DNA from: an uncultured Eggerthellaceae bacterium
GTDB lineage: Bacteria; Actinomycetota; Coriobacteriia; Coriobacteriales; Eggerthellaceae
Assembly (NCBI GenBank): GCA_934670115.1
Contig: CAKUOV010000033.1
Span: 1-27,775 of the forward strand
DNA: 27,775 nucleotides
Direction of reading: 5' to 3'
The notes under the pieces are model-generated. The model saw only the letters and a program-made list of their open reading frames with translations, had not been told where the DNA came from and searched no databases. This document shows positions 7,043 to 14,864 of the stretch, piece after piece (positions within the stretch are counted from its first letter, which is position 1; every line of letters begins with the position of its first letter). The position numbers and the translations under genes were made by a program.

Positions 7043-8038
7043 ATGCTCAGCAAGCGTCAGAATTTCATTGAGTGCATAACGGGAGGCAACCCGGACCGCT
7101 ATGTAAATCAATACGAAGCATTCAATCTTATTCGCCCGTCTATCCACTGCGACATGTCGCACTTCGCTTCCGATGGCTATATGATTGACGGATGGGGCGT
7201 ATATCAAGGACAAGTAAAGGGCCAAGAGAACATGGGCTTGTTCCCCATGCATGACCCCGAGCATCTGGTTGTCAAAGATGTCTGCAACTGGAGAAATGAA
7301 CTCACTCCCCCGAAGAGCCCCGATGACCCTGCAATCTGGGAACCCCTTCAGGAAAAGGCAGAAGCGGTCGATCGCTCCGAGCAGTTCGTCACCAGTGTGT
7401 GCCTTCCGGGCATGCTTGAGCGCTGCCATCACCTTATGGGCATGACTGAATGCATGGCTGCGTTCTACGAAGAGCCCGAAGAGATGGAAGAGCTTATTGA
7501 CTTCATCACCGAATACGAACTTGAAGTTGCAAAATGCCACATCAAGTACATCAAGCCCGATGCCATGTTCCATCATGACGACTGGGGAACCAAGCTCTCC
7601 ACGTTCATGGCCCCCGACATGCTTGAAGAGTTCTTCCTGAAGCCGTATCAAAAGGTTTACAGCTACTACAAAGAGCATGGCGTTCAGTACATCATTCACC
7701 ACTCTGACTCTTACGGCGAGACCTTGCTTCCCATGATGGAGAAAGTCGGCATTGACGTGTGGCAAGGCTGCCTGCGCACCACGAACAATCTTCCCGAGCT
7801 CATTAAGGAATGGGGCGGAAAGATTACGTTCATGGGCGGCATCGAAAACGCAATGGTTGACAAGCCTGATTGGACCGAAGAAGAGATTATCGCCGAAGTC
7901 AACACGGCTATCGACTTTGCCAACAGCAAGAAGTTCTTCATTCCCTGCATGACTTCCGGCATTAATGATTCGAACTTCCCTGGCGTATACGATATTGTCA
8001 CGCGTGTTATTGACGAGCGTTCTAAGAGCGATTTCTAA
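7043..8038 (+). CDS. Uroporphyrinogen decarboxylase-like (URO-D superfamily) protein, probable corrinoid methyltransferase
   Basis: A 331-residue soluble protein of the URO-D/MtaA/MtbA superfamily. AAAGGATC precedes the ATG. Recognisable segments are IKPDAMFHHDDWGTKLSTF, YIIHHSDSYGETLLPMMEKV, GIDVWQGCLRTTNNLPELI and KITFMGGIENAMVDKPDWTE, which follow the order of barrel strands in uroporphyrinogen decarboxylases. There is no haem-synthesis neighbour. Proteins of this type in anaerobes are usually methyltransferases acting on methoxylated aromatics, methylated amines or corrinoid proteins. H213/H214 with C244 and C313 are candidate zinc ligands, though I cannot assign them firmly. No corrinoid protein gene lies beside it, so a partner would have to be encoded elsewhere. 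It has its own terminator and appears monocistronic. Confidence 0.85.
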   Translation: MLSKRQNFIECITGGNPDRYVNQYEAFNLIRPSIHCDMSHFASDGYMIDGWGVYQGQVKGQENMGLFPMHDPEHLVVKDVCNWRNELTPPKSPDDPAIWEPLQEKAEAVDRSEQFVTSVCLPGMLERCHHLMGMTECMAAFYEEPEEMEELIDFITEYELEVAKCHIKYIKPDAMFHHDDWGTKLSTFMAPDMLEEFFLKPYQKVYSYYKEHGVQYIIHHSDSYGETLLPMMEKVGIDVWQGCLRTTNNLPELIKEWGGKITFMGGIENAMVDKPDWTEEEIIAEVNTAIDFANSKKFFIPCMTSGINDSNFPGVYDIVTRVIDERSKSDF

Positions 8039-8073
8039 TCGCAACTTGCGCTACGCTTAAAGCAGCAACCACC

Positions 8074-8114
8074 AAAAGAGGGTGCGGTTCATTTCGAACT
8101 GCACCCTCTTTTTT
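8074..8114 (+). terminator. Intrinsic terminator of the methyltransferase-like gene
   Basis: AAGAGGGTGCGGTTC and GAACTGCACCCTCTT form a long stem with one G-U around a 5-base loop, followed by a T-run to 8114, 35 bases after the stop codon. Confidence 0.9.
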
Positions 8115-8311
8115 CATGCAACAACCCAAGGCGGAAGCGCAATAATAAGGCCGGCCAAGCGAAAATGCTCGACCGACCCCATAGAAGAACAAAAGCTATG
8201 CTGTTTATGGGTGCATGCGGACTGCATCACGTGAGTCCAAGACTGTTGCCGTGAACGGGCGCGGCGGCATCGAAACTACTCGTCACGCCCGGCAGCGGCG
8301 CCATCACACCC

Positions 8312-8346
8312 GGCGGGTGCGGCAACCGACCGCTGCCGAACCCGCC
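8312..8346 (-). terminator. GC-rich hairpin after the Bce-type operon
   Basis: GGCGGGT (8312-8318) pairs with ACCCGCC (8340-8346), and the inner CGGCA pairs with TGCCG after one mismatch, starting eight bases past the permease stop. No T-run follows on the minus strand, so this is a hairpin of probable but unproven terminator function. Confidence 0.45.
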
Positions 8347-8354
8347 ACCGGACT

Positions 8355-10577
8355 CTACCGTTCTGCCCTCACGATCGAGCGCGAAAGAGCGTACGTAATA
8401 ACAAGGTACACAGCATAGATGGCAAGCACCGCTCCGCCCGCAATGGCAACCGAGCCCAAAACATTAACGCCAAGCTGGGAGAACAGCGTATCCGTTGTCA
8501 CCTTCACCGCGCACGCCGTATGGCACAGCGCCAAAAGCAGAGGCGCCACGAAGTACACCACGGTCTGCGTGCGCAGCGACTTGAGTACCCAGCGCTCATC
8601 GGCGCCCAAATCGCGCAAGCGGCGATACCGCGCCAAGCTGTCGGCCGTTTCGGAAAGCTGTTGGATCGCCAGAATTGCCGCCGTGGCCACCAACAGCACA
8701 AACCCGATGTAGACCGCCAAATACGTGATAACCATGCGCATGCCCGACGCCTGATCTGCCATCTCGCGACCCGAGAAGTCTTGGAAGCACGGCCACGCGC
8801 CCATGCGGAAAATCTGATCTTCGGGAACTGTTTCGCCGTCGTACATGCTAATCCGCACATCCTTTTGCGGCGGGAACGCCTGATGCATATACTTATTGAA
8901 CAGCACGTCACCCTCGGCGCGATCTACACGATACTCCATGGCAAGCACGCTTGCACAGGGCTTCTGACCAGCCTCTTTCATGGAATCAATCACGTAATCG
9001 GGAACAATGATCTCCAACACCACATCAACCATGGCGCCATTGCGCACGGGAACATGCTGAACACGACCCGCGAAGTGAAGCTGGGCATCTCCCACCGTCA
9101 ACGGAACCTTCTCATCGCAAAGCGCCTGTGCTACCTCATCGGTGCTGGGCAGAAGGTTGTTCACCGCGCATTCGTCATCTTCCAGCATAACGCCGCGCTT
9201 TCCCGTTAAAGCGCACAGCGCGTTGAATTGGCTCACTCCCATTACTTGCACTTGCATCTGCTGAGCGGAATCGCGCAAACTGTCATCAAGGACGTCATAC
9301 GCTTCCGGCACCTGGCCCAGAATGTCCCCATACTTCGTCGCAGTCTCATAATCATCGCCGCCCACCAGGTAATAATCCACTTGCGCCGTTTTATCCACAA
9401 AGTTATCCCAGGTCACACGCGCGCCATCGGCAGAATCAGCACCTGCTGCAGCTCCTACTTCAGCACCCGCGCCTTCGGCTTCACCTTTAATGCATGCCGC
9501 CATGTCGCCATCGTAGCGCTCGAACAGCCGCGTATTCTCGCCTTCTGAATCAAGCTCCGAGCCCAAAAGCGTCGGACTCGATTGAACCGTCATGTCGTAC
9601 GCGCTGATTTCCTCAACGTTGCCCACGAAGACCTCGACAAGTCCCATACCCACCGAACTGATGGTCAGCGCGAAGAACAGCATAATGGAGACCACGCTCA
9701 TGCTGGCAAACGCCGTGTTGATCTTGCTTGAAAGCTGGCGCACCGTAAAGCACGACAACCTGCGGAAATACACCTGAGGCATGCGCTGCAAAAGCGCCGT
9801 GACAAAGCCCGCAACGCTCCAGAAGAACAGGAACGTTCCCACAATCATAAGCGCCGTGGCCATCCAGAAATCGCCGTTGATCTCGACCATTCCGTTCACG
9901 GCAAGCCGCCAATACGCACACGCCAACACTGCAAGCGACACCACGAACGCCACCACGCGCACAGGCACGTTCACCTTCGCATGTCCTTCGTTCGCCTGAT
10001 GAGCTGAAAGAAGCGCAGCCAACTTGCAACGGCGAATATAGACAATGTCGATCAACGCAGAAAGCACGAAAATAGCCGCGAAGCAGATAACGGTGAACAC
10101 AATGGCGCCGTCAGAAACAATGAAGCGGTACTTCGTCATGGTAGTGCCCATAAGCGCCGCCGTGGCAAACGAAAGCCCTTGCGAGAGCGCAATGCCCAGC
10201 GCCAAACCAACCACAAGCGACGCGCATCCCACAATGACGGTCTCAAGCAGCAGAATGCGACTCACGCGCCCCGCGCTCATGCCCAACATGAGATACGTGC
10301 CGAATTCGCGGCGACGACGCCTGATAAGGAAACGGTTGGCGTATACCACCAGAAATCCCAGAACGCACATGATAACACCCGAAAGCAAGCCCATCATGGT
10401 ATTCAGCATATCCAGCATCCGCAAACTATCGTCGGAAAGCGCGTCGAAAAGAACCGCCTGATCGCTGATGGTGTTAAATGCGTAGAACATTGCCACGCCC
10501 AGCGCAACGGTCACAAAATAAATGGCGTAATCGCGCGCGCTGCGGTGCACGTTACGCAAAGCAAGTTTAGCGAGCAT
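8355..10577 (-). CDS. Bce-type ABC transporter permease
   Basis: A 740-residue FtsX-family permease starting MLAKLALRNVHRSARDYAIY, typical of the BceB/PsdB group. One N-terminal membrane helix is followed by clusters of helices, a large external domain at about residues 320-550 between the middle and last helices, and final helices ending AVYLVITYALSRSIVRAER. An in-frame extension upstream exists, but the conserved start motif and the 11-base overlap with the ATPase gene fix the ATG at 10577. BceAB-like transporters free lipid II-cycle intermediates from peptide antibiotics and also act as the sensor for their kinase. The external domain is rich in Asp/Glu and carries an alanine/glycine-rich insert near EAEGAGAEVGAAAGADSADG. 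It is translationally coupled to the ATPase. Confidence 0.92.
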   Translation of the reverse strand: MLAKLALRNVHRSARDYAIYFVTVALGVAMFYAFNTISDQAVLFDALSDDSLRMLDMLNTMMGLLSGVIMCVLGFLVVYANRFLIRRRRREFGTYLMLGMSAGRVSRILLLETVIVGCASLVVGLALGIALSQGLSFATAALMGTTMTKYRFIVSDGAIVFTVICFAAIFVLSALIDIVYIRRCKLAALLSAHQANEGHAKVNVPVRVVAFVVSLAVLACAYWRLAVNGMVEINGDFWMATALMIVGTFLFFWSVAGFVTALLQRMPQVYFRRLSCFTVRQLSSKINTAFASMSVVSIMLFFALTISSVGMGLVEVFVGNVEEISAYDMTVQSSPTLLGSELDSEGENTRLFERYDGDMAACIKGEAEGAGAEVGAAAGADSADGARVTWDNFVDKTAQVDYYLVGGDDYETATKYGDILGQVPEAYDVLDDSLRDSAQQMQVQVMGVSQFNALCALTGKRGVMLEDDECAVNNLLPSTDEVAQALCDEKVPLTVGDAQLHFAGRVQHVPVRNGAMVDVVLEIIVPDYVIDSMKEAGQKPCASVLAMEYRVDRAEGDVLFNKYMHQAFPPQKDVRISMYDGETVPEDQIFRMGAWPCFQDFSGREMADQASGMRMVITYLAVYIGFVLLVATAAILAIQQLSETADSLARYRRLRDLGADERWVLKSLRTQTVVYFVAPLLLALCHTACAVKVTTDTLFSQLGVNVLGSVAIAGGAVLAIYAVYLVITYALSRSIVRAER

Positions 10578-11370
10578 CGGACAGCTCACCGCCCAAGAAC
10601 GACACGACCTCCATGATGCGCTGGTAGTAATCGCTGCGCGTTGCATTGCCGCGACGCACCTCGTTGAACAGGCGACCGTCGCGAATAAAAATCGTGCGCG
10701 TGGAATACGAAGCGGCGAAGGCATCGTGCGTGACCATCATAATGGTAGCGCCCATGTTCTGGTTCATGTCCGCAAGCGTCTCCAAAAGTACGGTTGAGCT
10801 GCGCGAATCCAATGCGCCAGTAGGTTCATCGGCCAGCACCAGCTGCGGGTTGGAAATCATCGCGCGCGCCGCCGCCACGCGTTGGCGCTGACCGCCCGAC
10901 ATCTGCGCCGGGAACTTTTCCAGCACGTCTTCCACGCCCAGCGTGTGCGCCATAGCGCGAACAGCGGGGTCAACCTCGCGCGGCGGGCGTCCTTTCAAGC
11001 TCAGCGCCAGCGCAATGTTTTCGTATGCCGTAAGCGTGTCAAGCAAGTTTGAATCCTGGAAGATGAAGCCCAGCTGATCGCGGCGGAATTTTGCCAGAGC
11101 TGCACCGCGCATGCGCGTAATGTCTTGCCCCGCCAGCCAAATGTGACCGCTTGTTGCGGTATCGATGGTAGCAATGCAGTTCAAAAGCGTGGATTTGCCA
11201 CTGCCGGAAGGACCCATAATCGCCACGAATTCGCGCCGATCAACGGTAAGCGACACATCATCTAAAGCGCAGGTTATGGCATCTTTGTTGCCGTAAATCT
11301 TCCCGACATGCTCCAGTCGCAAAAGCGCCGTGCCACCTTGCGTTGCGGCGTTTGCAATCACTTCTTTCAT
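10567..11370 (-). CDS. Bce-type ABC transporter ATPase
   Basis: A 267-residue ABC ATPase. Walker A GPSGSGKST is at 53-61, the Q-loop at 105 (FIFQDSN), the signature MSGGQ at 157-161 and Walker B LVLADE at 177-182, with a TIMMVTHD switch histidine. The ATG at 11370 has a perfect AGGAGG six bases upstream; the frame stays open further upstream but then runs antisense to the kinase gene. A C-terminal extension of about 30 residues (TRSDYYQRIMEVVSFLGGEL) is usual in this subgroup. The stop overlaps the start of the permease gene by 11 bases. It drives the permease at 8355-10577, and the operator at 11439-11469 lies upstream. Confidence 0.95.
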   Translation of the reverse strand: MKEVIANAATQGGTALLRLEHVGKIYGNKDAITCALDDVSLTVDRREFVAIMGPSGSGKSTLLNCIATIDTATSGHIWLAGQDITRMRGAALAKFRRDQLGFIFQDSNLLDTLTAYENIALALSLKGRPPREVDPAVRAMAHTLGVEDVLEKFPAQMSGGQRQRVAAARAMISNPQLVLADEPTGALDSRSSTVLLETLADMNQNMGATIMMVTHDAFAASYSTRTIFIRDGRLFNEVRRGNATRSDYYQRIMEVVSFLGGELSDAR

Positions 11371-11438
11371 AGAAAACCTCCTTATATCCGATGACGTTTT
11401 CCATGGTATGCGCGCCGCGTTCGCGCTGCCATCGATTG

Positions 11439-11469
11439 ACCTTACAAGCACCTTACGTTCTTGTAAGGT
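11439..11469. promoter_or_regulatory. Putative response-regulator operator (heptamer repeats, 11-bp phase)
   Basis: ACCTTAC occurs at 11439-11445 and again at 11450-11456, that is, heptamers with 4-base spacing, the classic OmpR/PhoB-type arrangement. An inverted copy, GTAAGGT, sits at 11463-11469. ACCTTACAAG (11439-11448) and CTTGTAAGGT (11460-11469) also form a perfect 10-bp inverted repeat. The site is about 70-100 bases before the ATPase ATG. It is most simply the binding site of the response regulator encoded at 12532-13194. Confidence 0.6.
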
Positions 11470-11509
11470 TGGCACGTTGCGAGCCACGCCTTCTATCCCA
11501 CAACGAGCC

Positions 11510-12535
11510 TCACCCAACCGAAAGCCGCCGCTCATCAAAGGGAAAGCGCAGTTCAACCGTGGTCCCCTCCCCTTCTTCCGAGGAAAGCGAAAGGCCCAAG
11601 CCCAGTTTCTCACACAGCGTTGCCGCCAGATACAGCCCCATGCCCGTCGACGAGCCCGCTTGTCGCCCGCGCGTGCCTGTGAAGCCGCGCTCGAACACGC
11701 GCGGCACGTCTTCTTCCGGAATGCCCCATCCGTCATCGGCAATGGCAAGCGTCACGCAGCGCGCTCCCGCAGCATCCTGCATATCCTGCGCCGTGAACGT
11801 CAGATGCGACGCACCATATTTCGCGGCATTCACCACCGCTTGCGACACGATGAACGCTGCCTGTTTCTCGTCGGTGAAAACCTGCAGATCATCGGGCACG
11901 TCCAAGGAAACGGACACGCCTCGTTCAATTAAGAATCGCGCGTTCGAGCGACACACTGCACGCACGATATCCGTCAAAAAGACGAACCGAATGCGGTAAT
12001 CGGTTTGCGCCGACAAACAACGAGCGTACCAAAGCACCTGGTCAACTTGATAAAGCGAACGATCAATCTCATTTTTCAGCTGCGATGCTTCTGGCTCGGC
12101 CACGCGATTTGCCACCAACAGCGCCGCAGACAACGGCGCCTTTATCTCATGCACCCACTGCTCCGTGTATTCGCGTTGCTCATCCTGAGCGCTTTTTGCG
12201 AAAGCAACTTCAGTCGCACAAGCACGGCCCATAGTCTGCAACGCGCGATAGACAACAAGCTGCTCGGATTGCTTCGGCTTGCTCATAAGCGACGCCATCT
12301 GATACGGATGCTCAAGATGCTCGCTCAACTGGGAAAGCTCGTGATAAAAACTCCTGGTCCGCGCATACTCAAGCGCAAGCCCAACCGCCAGCCCGCATAA
12401 CAACACGCACGCCGCCAGAATAATGGCGTGCACCGCGCAATCCAAGACAGCCATCATCAGGCACACAAATGCTACCGTGAGAACAACCGCCGCGATTAGC
12501 GCGATTCGCGCGAACAAGAACGCTCGCACCGTCAT
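11510..12535 (-). CDS. Intramembrane-sensing histidine kinase (BceS-type)
   Basis: A 341-residue kinase with two closely spaced membrane helices (about residues 7-30 and 33-56) and almost no external loop, the hallmark of Bce-type kinases that are informed by their transporter. The phosphoacceptor is H129 in WVHEIKAPLSA. The N box is AVVNAAKYG, G1 is DDGWGIP and G2 is SSTGMGLYL. Its ATG overlaps the response-regulator stop (ATGA), so the two are translationally coupled. A 139-base gap with an operator separates it from the ATPase gene, so the transporter genes can be induced separately. HisKA family members of this type usually control lantibiotic or bacitracin resistance. Confidence 0.93.
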   Translation of the reverse strand: MTVRAFLFARIALIAAVVLTVAFVCLMMAVLDCAVHAIILAACVLLCGLAVGLALEYARTRSFYHELSQLSEHLEHPYQMASLMSKPKQSEQLVVYRALQTMGRACATEVAFAKSAQDEQREYTEQWVHEIKAPLSAALLVANRVAEPEASQLKNEIDRSLYQVDQVLWYARCLSAQTDYRIRFVFLTDIVRAVCRSNARFLIERGVSVSLDVPDDLQVFTDEKQAAFIVSQAVVNAAKYGASHLTFTAQDMQDAAGARCVTLAIADDGWGIPEEDVPRVFERGFTGTRGRQAGSSTGMGLYLAATLCEKLGLGLSLSSEEGEGTTVELRFPFDERRLSVG

Positions 12536-13194
12536 AAGGAATACCCCTGTCCCCGATGCGTTTTCAGTAAATCCTCGGGTGCACCTAAACGTTGCAACGC
12601 GCGGCGAAGACGATTCACGTTCACCGTAAGCGTATTGTCGTCGATAAACTCATCGGATTGCCACAGCTCGAACATGAGCTCTTGCCGGCTCACTATAGTA
12701 CCCCGCGCTCGAACAAGCGCACTCAAGATGCGCAACTCATTGCGAGAAAGCACTGCCACGTGCCCGTTGTAGCGCACCTCCGATCGCGCGGCATCCACTG
12801 CAACGCCCGCATACTCCAAAGCGGGCGCCTGGCTTCCCGCCGCACGCTGCAGCAAGCGTTCCACATGCGCCAACAAAACGGCGGGGCTATACGGCTTCGT
12901 CAGGTAATCATCGGCACCCAAACGCAAGGCGGTCACTTCATCGAACTCGCTATCGCTTGACGTCAAAACCAGAAGCGGAACATCGCTTTTCTCGCGCAGT
13001 TTCCGGCAGATATCCAAACCATCAGTCTCGGGAAGACGCAAGTCCGCAATCACCACATCGGGCGCGAAGTCGAGCGCCTGCTCCACCGCACGCGAGAACT
13101 GCGTGCAAACTTCAACGGTGTAACCCTGGAAGCCTAAAACGCGCGCAAGCTCGCTGCGCAAAGCGGCGTCGTCTTCTATAAGGTAGATTTTCAT
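12532..13194 (-). CDS. OmpR-family response regulator (BceR-type)
   Basis: A 220-residue regulator. The receiver domain has acidic residues D8/D9, phosphoacceptor D51 (VVIADLRLP) and K100 (YLTKPY). The C-terminal winged helix contains LSRNELRILSALVRARGTIV and DDNTLTVNVNRLRRAL, ending in HRGQGYSL. I place the start at the ATG at 13194 (MKIYLIEDD), where the receiver fold begins; an upstream in-frame ATG at 13299 would add residues with no homology. It is first gene of the minus-strand module and pairs with the kinase. A single GTAAGGT heptamer at 13326-13332 upstream hints at autoregulation. Confidence 0.94.
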   Translation of the reverse strand: MKIYLIEDDAALRSELARVLGFQGYTVEVCTQFSRAVEQALDFAPDVVIADLRLPETDGLDICRKLREKSDVPLLVLTSSDSEFDEVTALRLGADDYLTKPYSPAVLLAHVERLLQRAAGSQAPALEYAGVAVDAARSEVRYNGHVAVLSRNELRILSALVRARGTIVSRQELMFELWQSDEFIDDNTLTVNVNRLRRALQRLGAPEDLLKTHRGQGYSL

Positions 13195-13780
13195 GGCAGT
13201 ACGCCCTGCTTCCTTTTCTTCCCTTTCGCATTTTAGCGAACCGCGCGAAAGGTCCTTTTGCACCATTTTCATTATGGCAAAGCGAAGGGGCGCGTTCAAT
13301 GCAACACGAAAAACGTGACAGCATTGTAAGGTGCGGCAGCGCTACAACAACGGACGACATTATGCCATTCGGCGGCGCCGTAGCAGCGGAGGCTTCGTGT
13401 CTCTTAGCCGTACCGGCCATCCAGCAGAACGCGCGCTAAGACAAGCCCGCCAGACGCGCCCCGTAACAGCCAGGCGTTCCATCATAGAACCACCCAAGAA
13501 CGCAGAGAGGCGCCGCCAGACGTGCCCTGCAATAGCAAGACATTCCATTAATTCTGTGTTCTTCATGCTCCTACTTTTTATAACGTATATTATTATTTAA
13601 CTTCATTAATTATAATTTATCAGGTCATTTGTTTATTTTCCCAAAACAAATCGAAGGCCTTCTTCCCTAAAAGAATTATTCTAAATCCAAAGAAAATCAG
13701 CCGTAAAAGAGCTATCCTAAGCGCAAAACTAAAGCGCCCGAAAACACAAATCCGCAACGCAACAAACAAGGAGGCAAACC
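13195..13780. other. 586-bp spacer between divergent genes
   Basis: The part to about 13330 should hold the response-regulator promoter. 13330-13560 is GC-rich and contains the imperfect duplication described separately. From about 13560 to 13720 the sequence turns very AT-rich (repeated TTTATA/TATTATT runs) and includes ATTTGTTT (13627-13634) with its inverted copy AAACAAAT (13644-13651), a likely promoter zone for the peptidase gene. No gene in it convinces me. Confidence 0.5.
13426..13551. repeat. Imperfect tandem duplication, about 66 bp period
   Basis: Two copies, about 13426-13485 and 13497-13551, share AGAACGC, CGCCAGACG and TTCCAT blocks. The core blocks are offset by exactly 66 bases (CAGACG at 13451 and 13517, TTCCAT at 13477 and 13543). 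Similarity is roughly 70-75% in the core. Because 66 is divisible by three, short frames on both strands show a repeated peptide (minus strand: MECLAIAGHVWRRLSA and MERLAVTGRVWRACLSA). Confidence 0.65.
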
Positions 13781-14824
13781 ATGAAACACATCCCCTTTAC
13801 GAGTATTTCCGGCATCCGCATTGGCCAGGTGGAAGACGCACAAGCGGGAACCGGCGTGACCGTTCTTGTTGCGCCGGGCGGCATGGCGGCAAGCATTGAC
13901 GTACGCGGCGGCGGTCCCGCTTCGCGTGACACGCGCGTGCTTGACCCGCTTGCTGCAGCGGAAAGCATTCACGCCGTGGTGCTTGGCGGCGGAAGCGCTT
14001 ACGGGCTAGATGCCGCCGGCGGCGTTATGCGCTGCCTGGAGGAAAAAGGCATCGGCTTGACCGTTATGCCCAATGTCATTGTTCCCCTGGTTTGCCAATC
14101 GGATATCTTCGATTTAGGCGTAGGCAGCGCCACCGTGCGTCCCAATGCCGCCATGGGATACGCCGCATGCTCGGCCGCGTTCGAAGGCGAATCCGGCAAC
14201 TACCAAGACGGCAACTTTGGTGCCGGCTGCGGTGCAACTGTTGGTAAAGTAGCGGGCCCATCCTTCGCTATGAAGACTGGTATTGGCAGCGCAGCCATTG
14301 AAGTGGGCGATTTGCAAGTGGGCGCCATCGTGGTGCTCAATGCATGCGGCGACATTTACGATTCCCGCACGGGCGAAAAAATCGCAGGCGCTCGCACGCC
14401 GCACGACTGCAGCCAGCTTATGTACGCGGCGCTGGAAGCCCCAAAGGAAGCGCATAAACTTGCCGCGCCCAGTGAAGCAAGTGCAGCAAACGGTGCCGAC
14501 GGCAGCGCGCAAGACGGCGATGCAGTGAACCCTGGCATGGCAACGAACACCACCATCGGCGCCATTGTCACGAACGCAAAACTCACGAAATCCCAGCTCT
14601 GCAAATTGGCTGGCATGGCGCACGATGGCTATGCGCGCGCTATTCGCCCCGTGCATACCAGCATGGACGGCGACTCCATCTACGGCATTTCCGTTGGATC
14701 GGTGGAAGCACCGCTTGACATCATCGGCTCGCTGGCCGCCGACGTTATGGAGCAGGCAATTCGCACTGCATGCTACAGCGCCAGTGCAGCATTCGATCTG
14801 CCTTCCGCTAAGAAGAGCGAATAG
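13781..14824 (+). CDS. P1/DmpA-family (S58) self-processing peptidase
   Basis: A 347-residue N-terminal-nucleophile peptidase of the DmpA/BapA family. AAGGAGG precedes the ATG. Conserved segments are ISGIRIGQVEDAQAGTGVTV, LGGGSAYGLDAAGGVMR, the FGAGCGATVGK loop and the HDGYARAIRPVHTSMDGDS stretch. The autocleavage site is probably N256|T257 in ATNTTIGAIVTNA, which frees a threonine nucleophile and yields alpha and beta chains. An alanine-rich low-complexity linker at about 228-250 precedes the cleavage site and is longer than I would expect. Family members are aminopeptidases or beta-peptidases acting in the cytoplasm; the substrate is unknown. It is monocistronic and convergent with the CoaX-like gene. 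Confidence 0.92.
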   Translation: MKHIPFTSISGIRIGQVEDAQAGTGVTVLVAPGGMAASIDVRGGGPASRDTRVLDPLAAAESIHAVVLGGGSAYGLDAAGGVMRCLEEKGIGLTVMPNVIVPLVCQSDIFDLGVGSATVRPNAAMGYAACSAAFEGESGNYQDGNFGAGCGATVGKVAGPSFAMKTGIGSAAIEVGDLQVGAIVVLNACGDIYDSRTGEKIAGARTPHDCSQLMYAALEAPKEAHKLAAPSEASAANGADGSAQDGDAVNPGMATNTTIGAIVTNAKLTKSQLCKLAGMAHDGYARAIRPVHTSMDGDSIYGISVGSVEAPLDIIGSLAADVMEQAIRTACYSASAAFDLPSAKKSE

Positions 14825-14829
14825 TTGGG

Positions 14830-14864
14830 AGTAGGCTGCGTGCCCAGCACGCGCGCAGCCTACT
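14830..14864. terminator. Bidirectional hairpin between convergent genes
   Basis: AGTAGGCTGCG (14830-14840) and CGCAGCCTACT (14854-14864) are perfect 11-bp complements with a 13-base loop, placed between the peptidase stop and the end of the CoaX-like gene, whose stop codon lies inside the right arm. T-runs are weak on both sides. Confidence 0.6.

Noticed and set aside
8215..8418. A 67-codon plus-strand frame between the methyltransferase-like gene and the permease
   Set aside because: It overlaps the GC-rich hairpin and the permease 3' end, and has no ribosome-binding site or recognisable product.
10578..10724. 49-residue N-terminal extension of the permease
   Set aside because: It lies inside the ATPase gene on the same strand in another frame, is arginine/serine-rich without homology, and the conserved start MLAKLALRN is at 10577.
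10567..11748. A longer 393-residue version of the Bce-type ATPase
   Set aside because: The extra N-terminal 126 residues cross the operator and run antisense to the kinase gene. The ATG at 11370 has a perfect ribosome-binding site and starts at the ABC domain.
13331..13600. Small genes in the duplicated spacer (89 codons plus strand, 68 codons minus strand)
   Set aside because: Neither has a convincing ribosome-binding site, both are Arg-rich products of the same repeat, and differences between copies do not favour synonymous positions in either frame.
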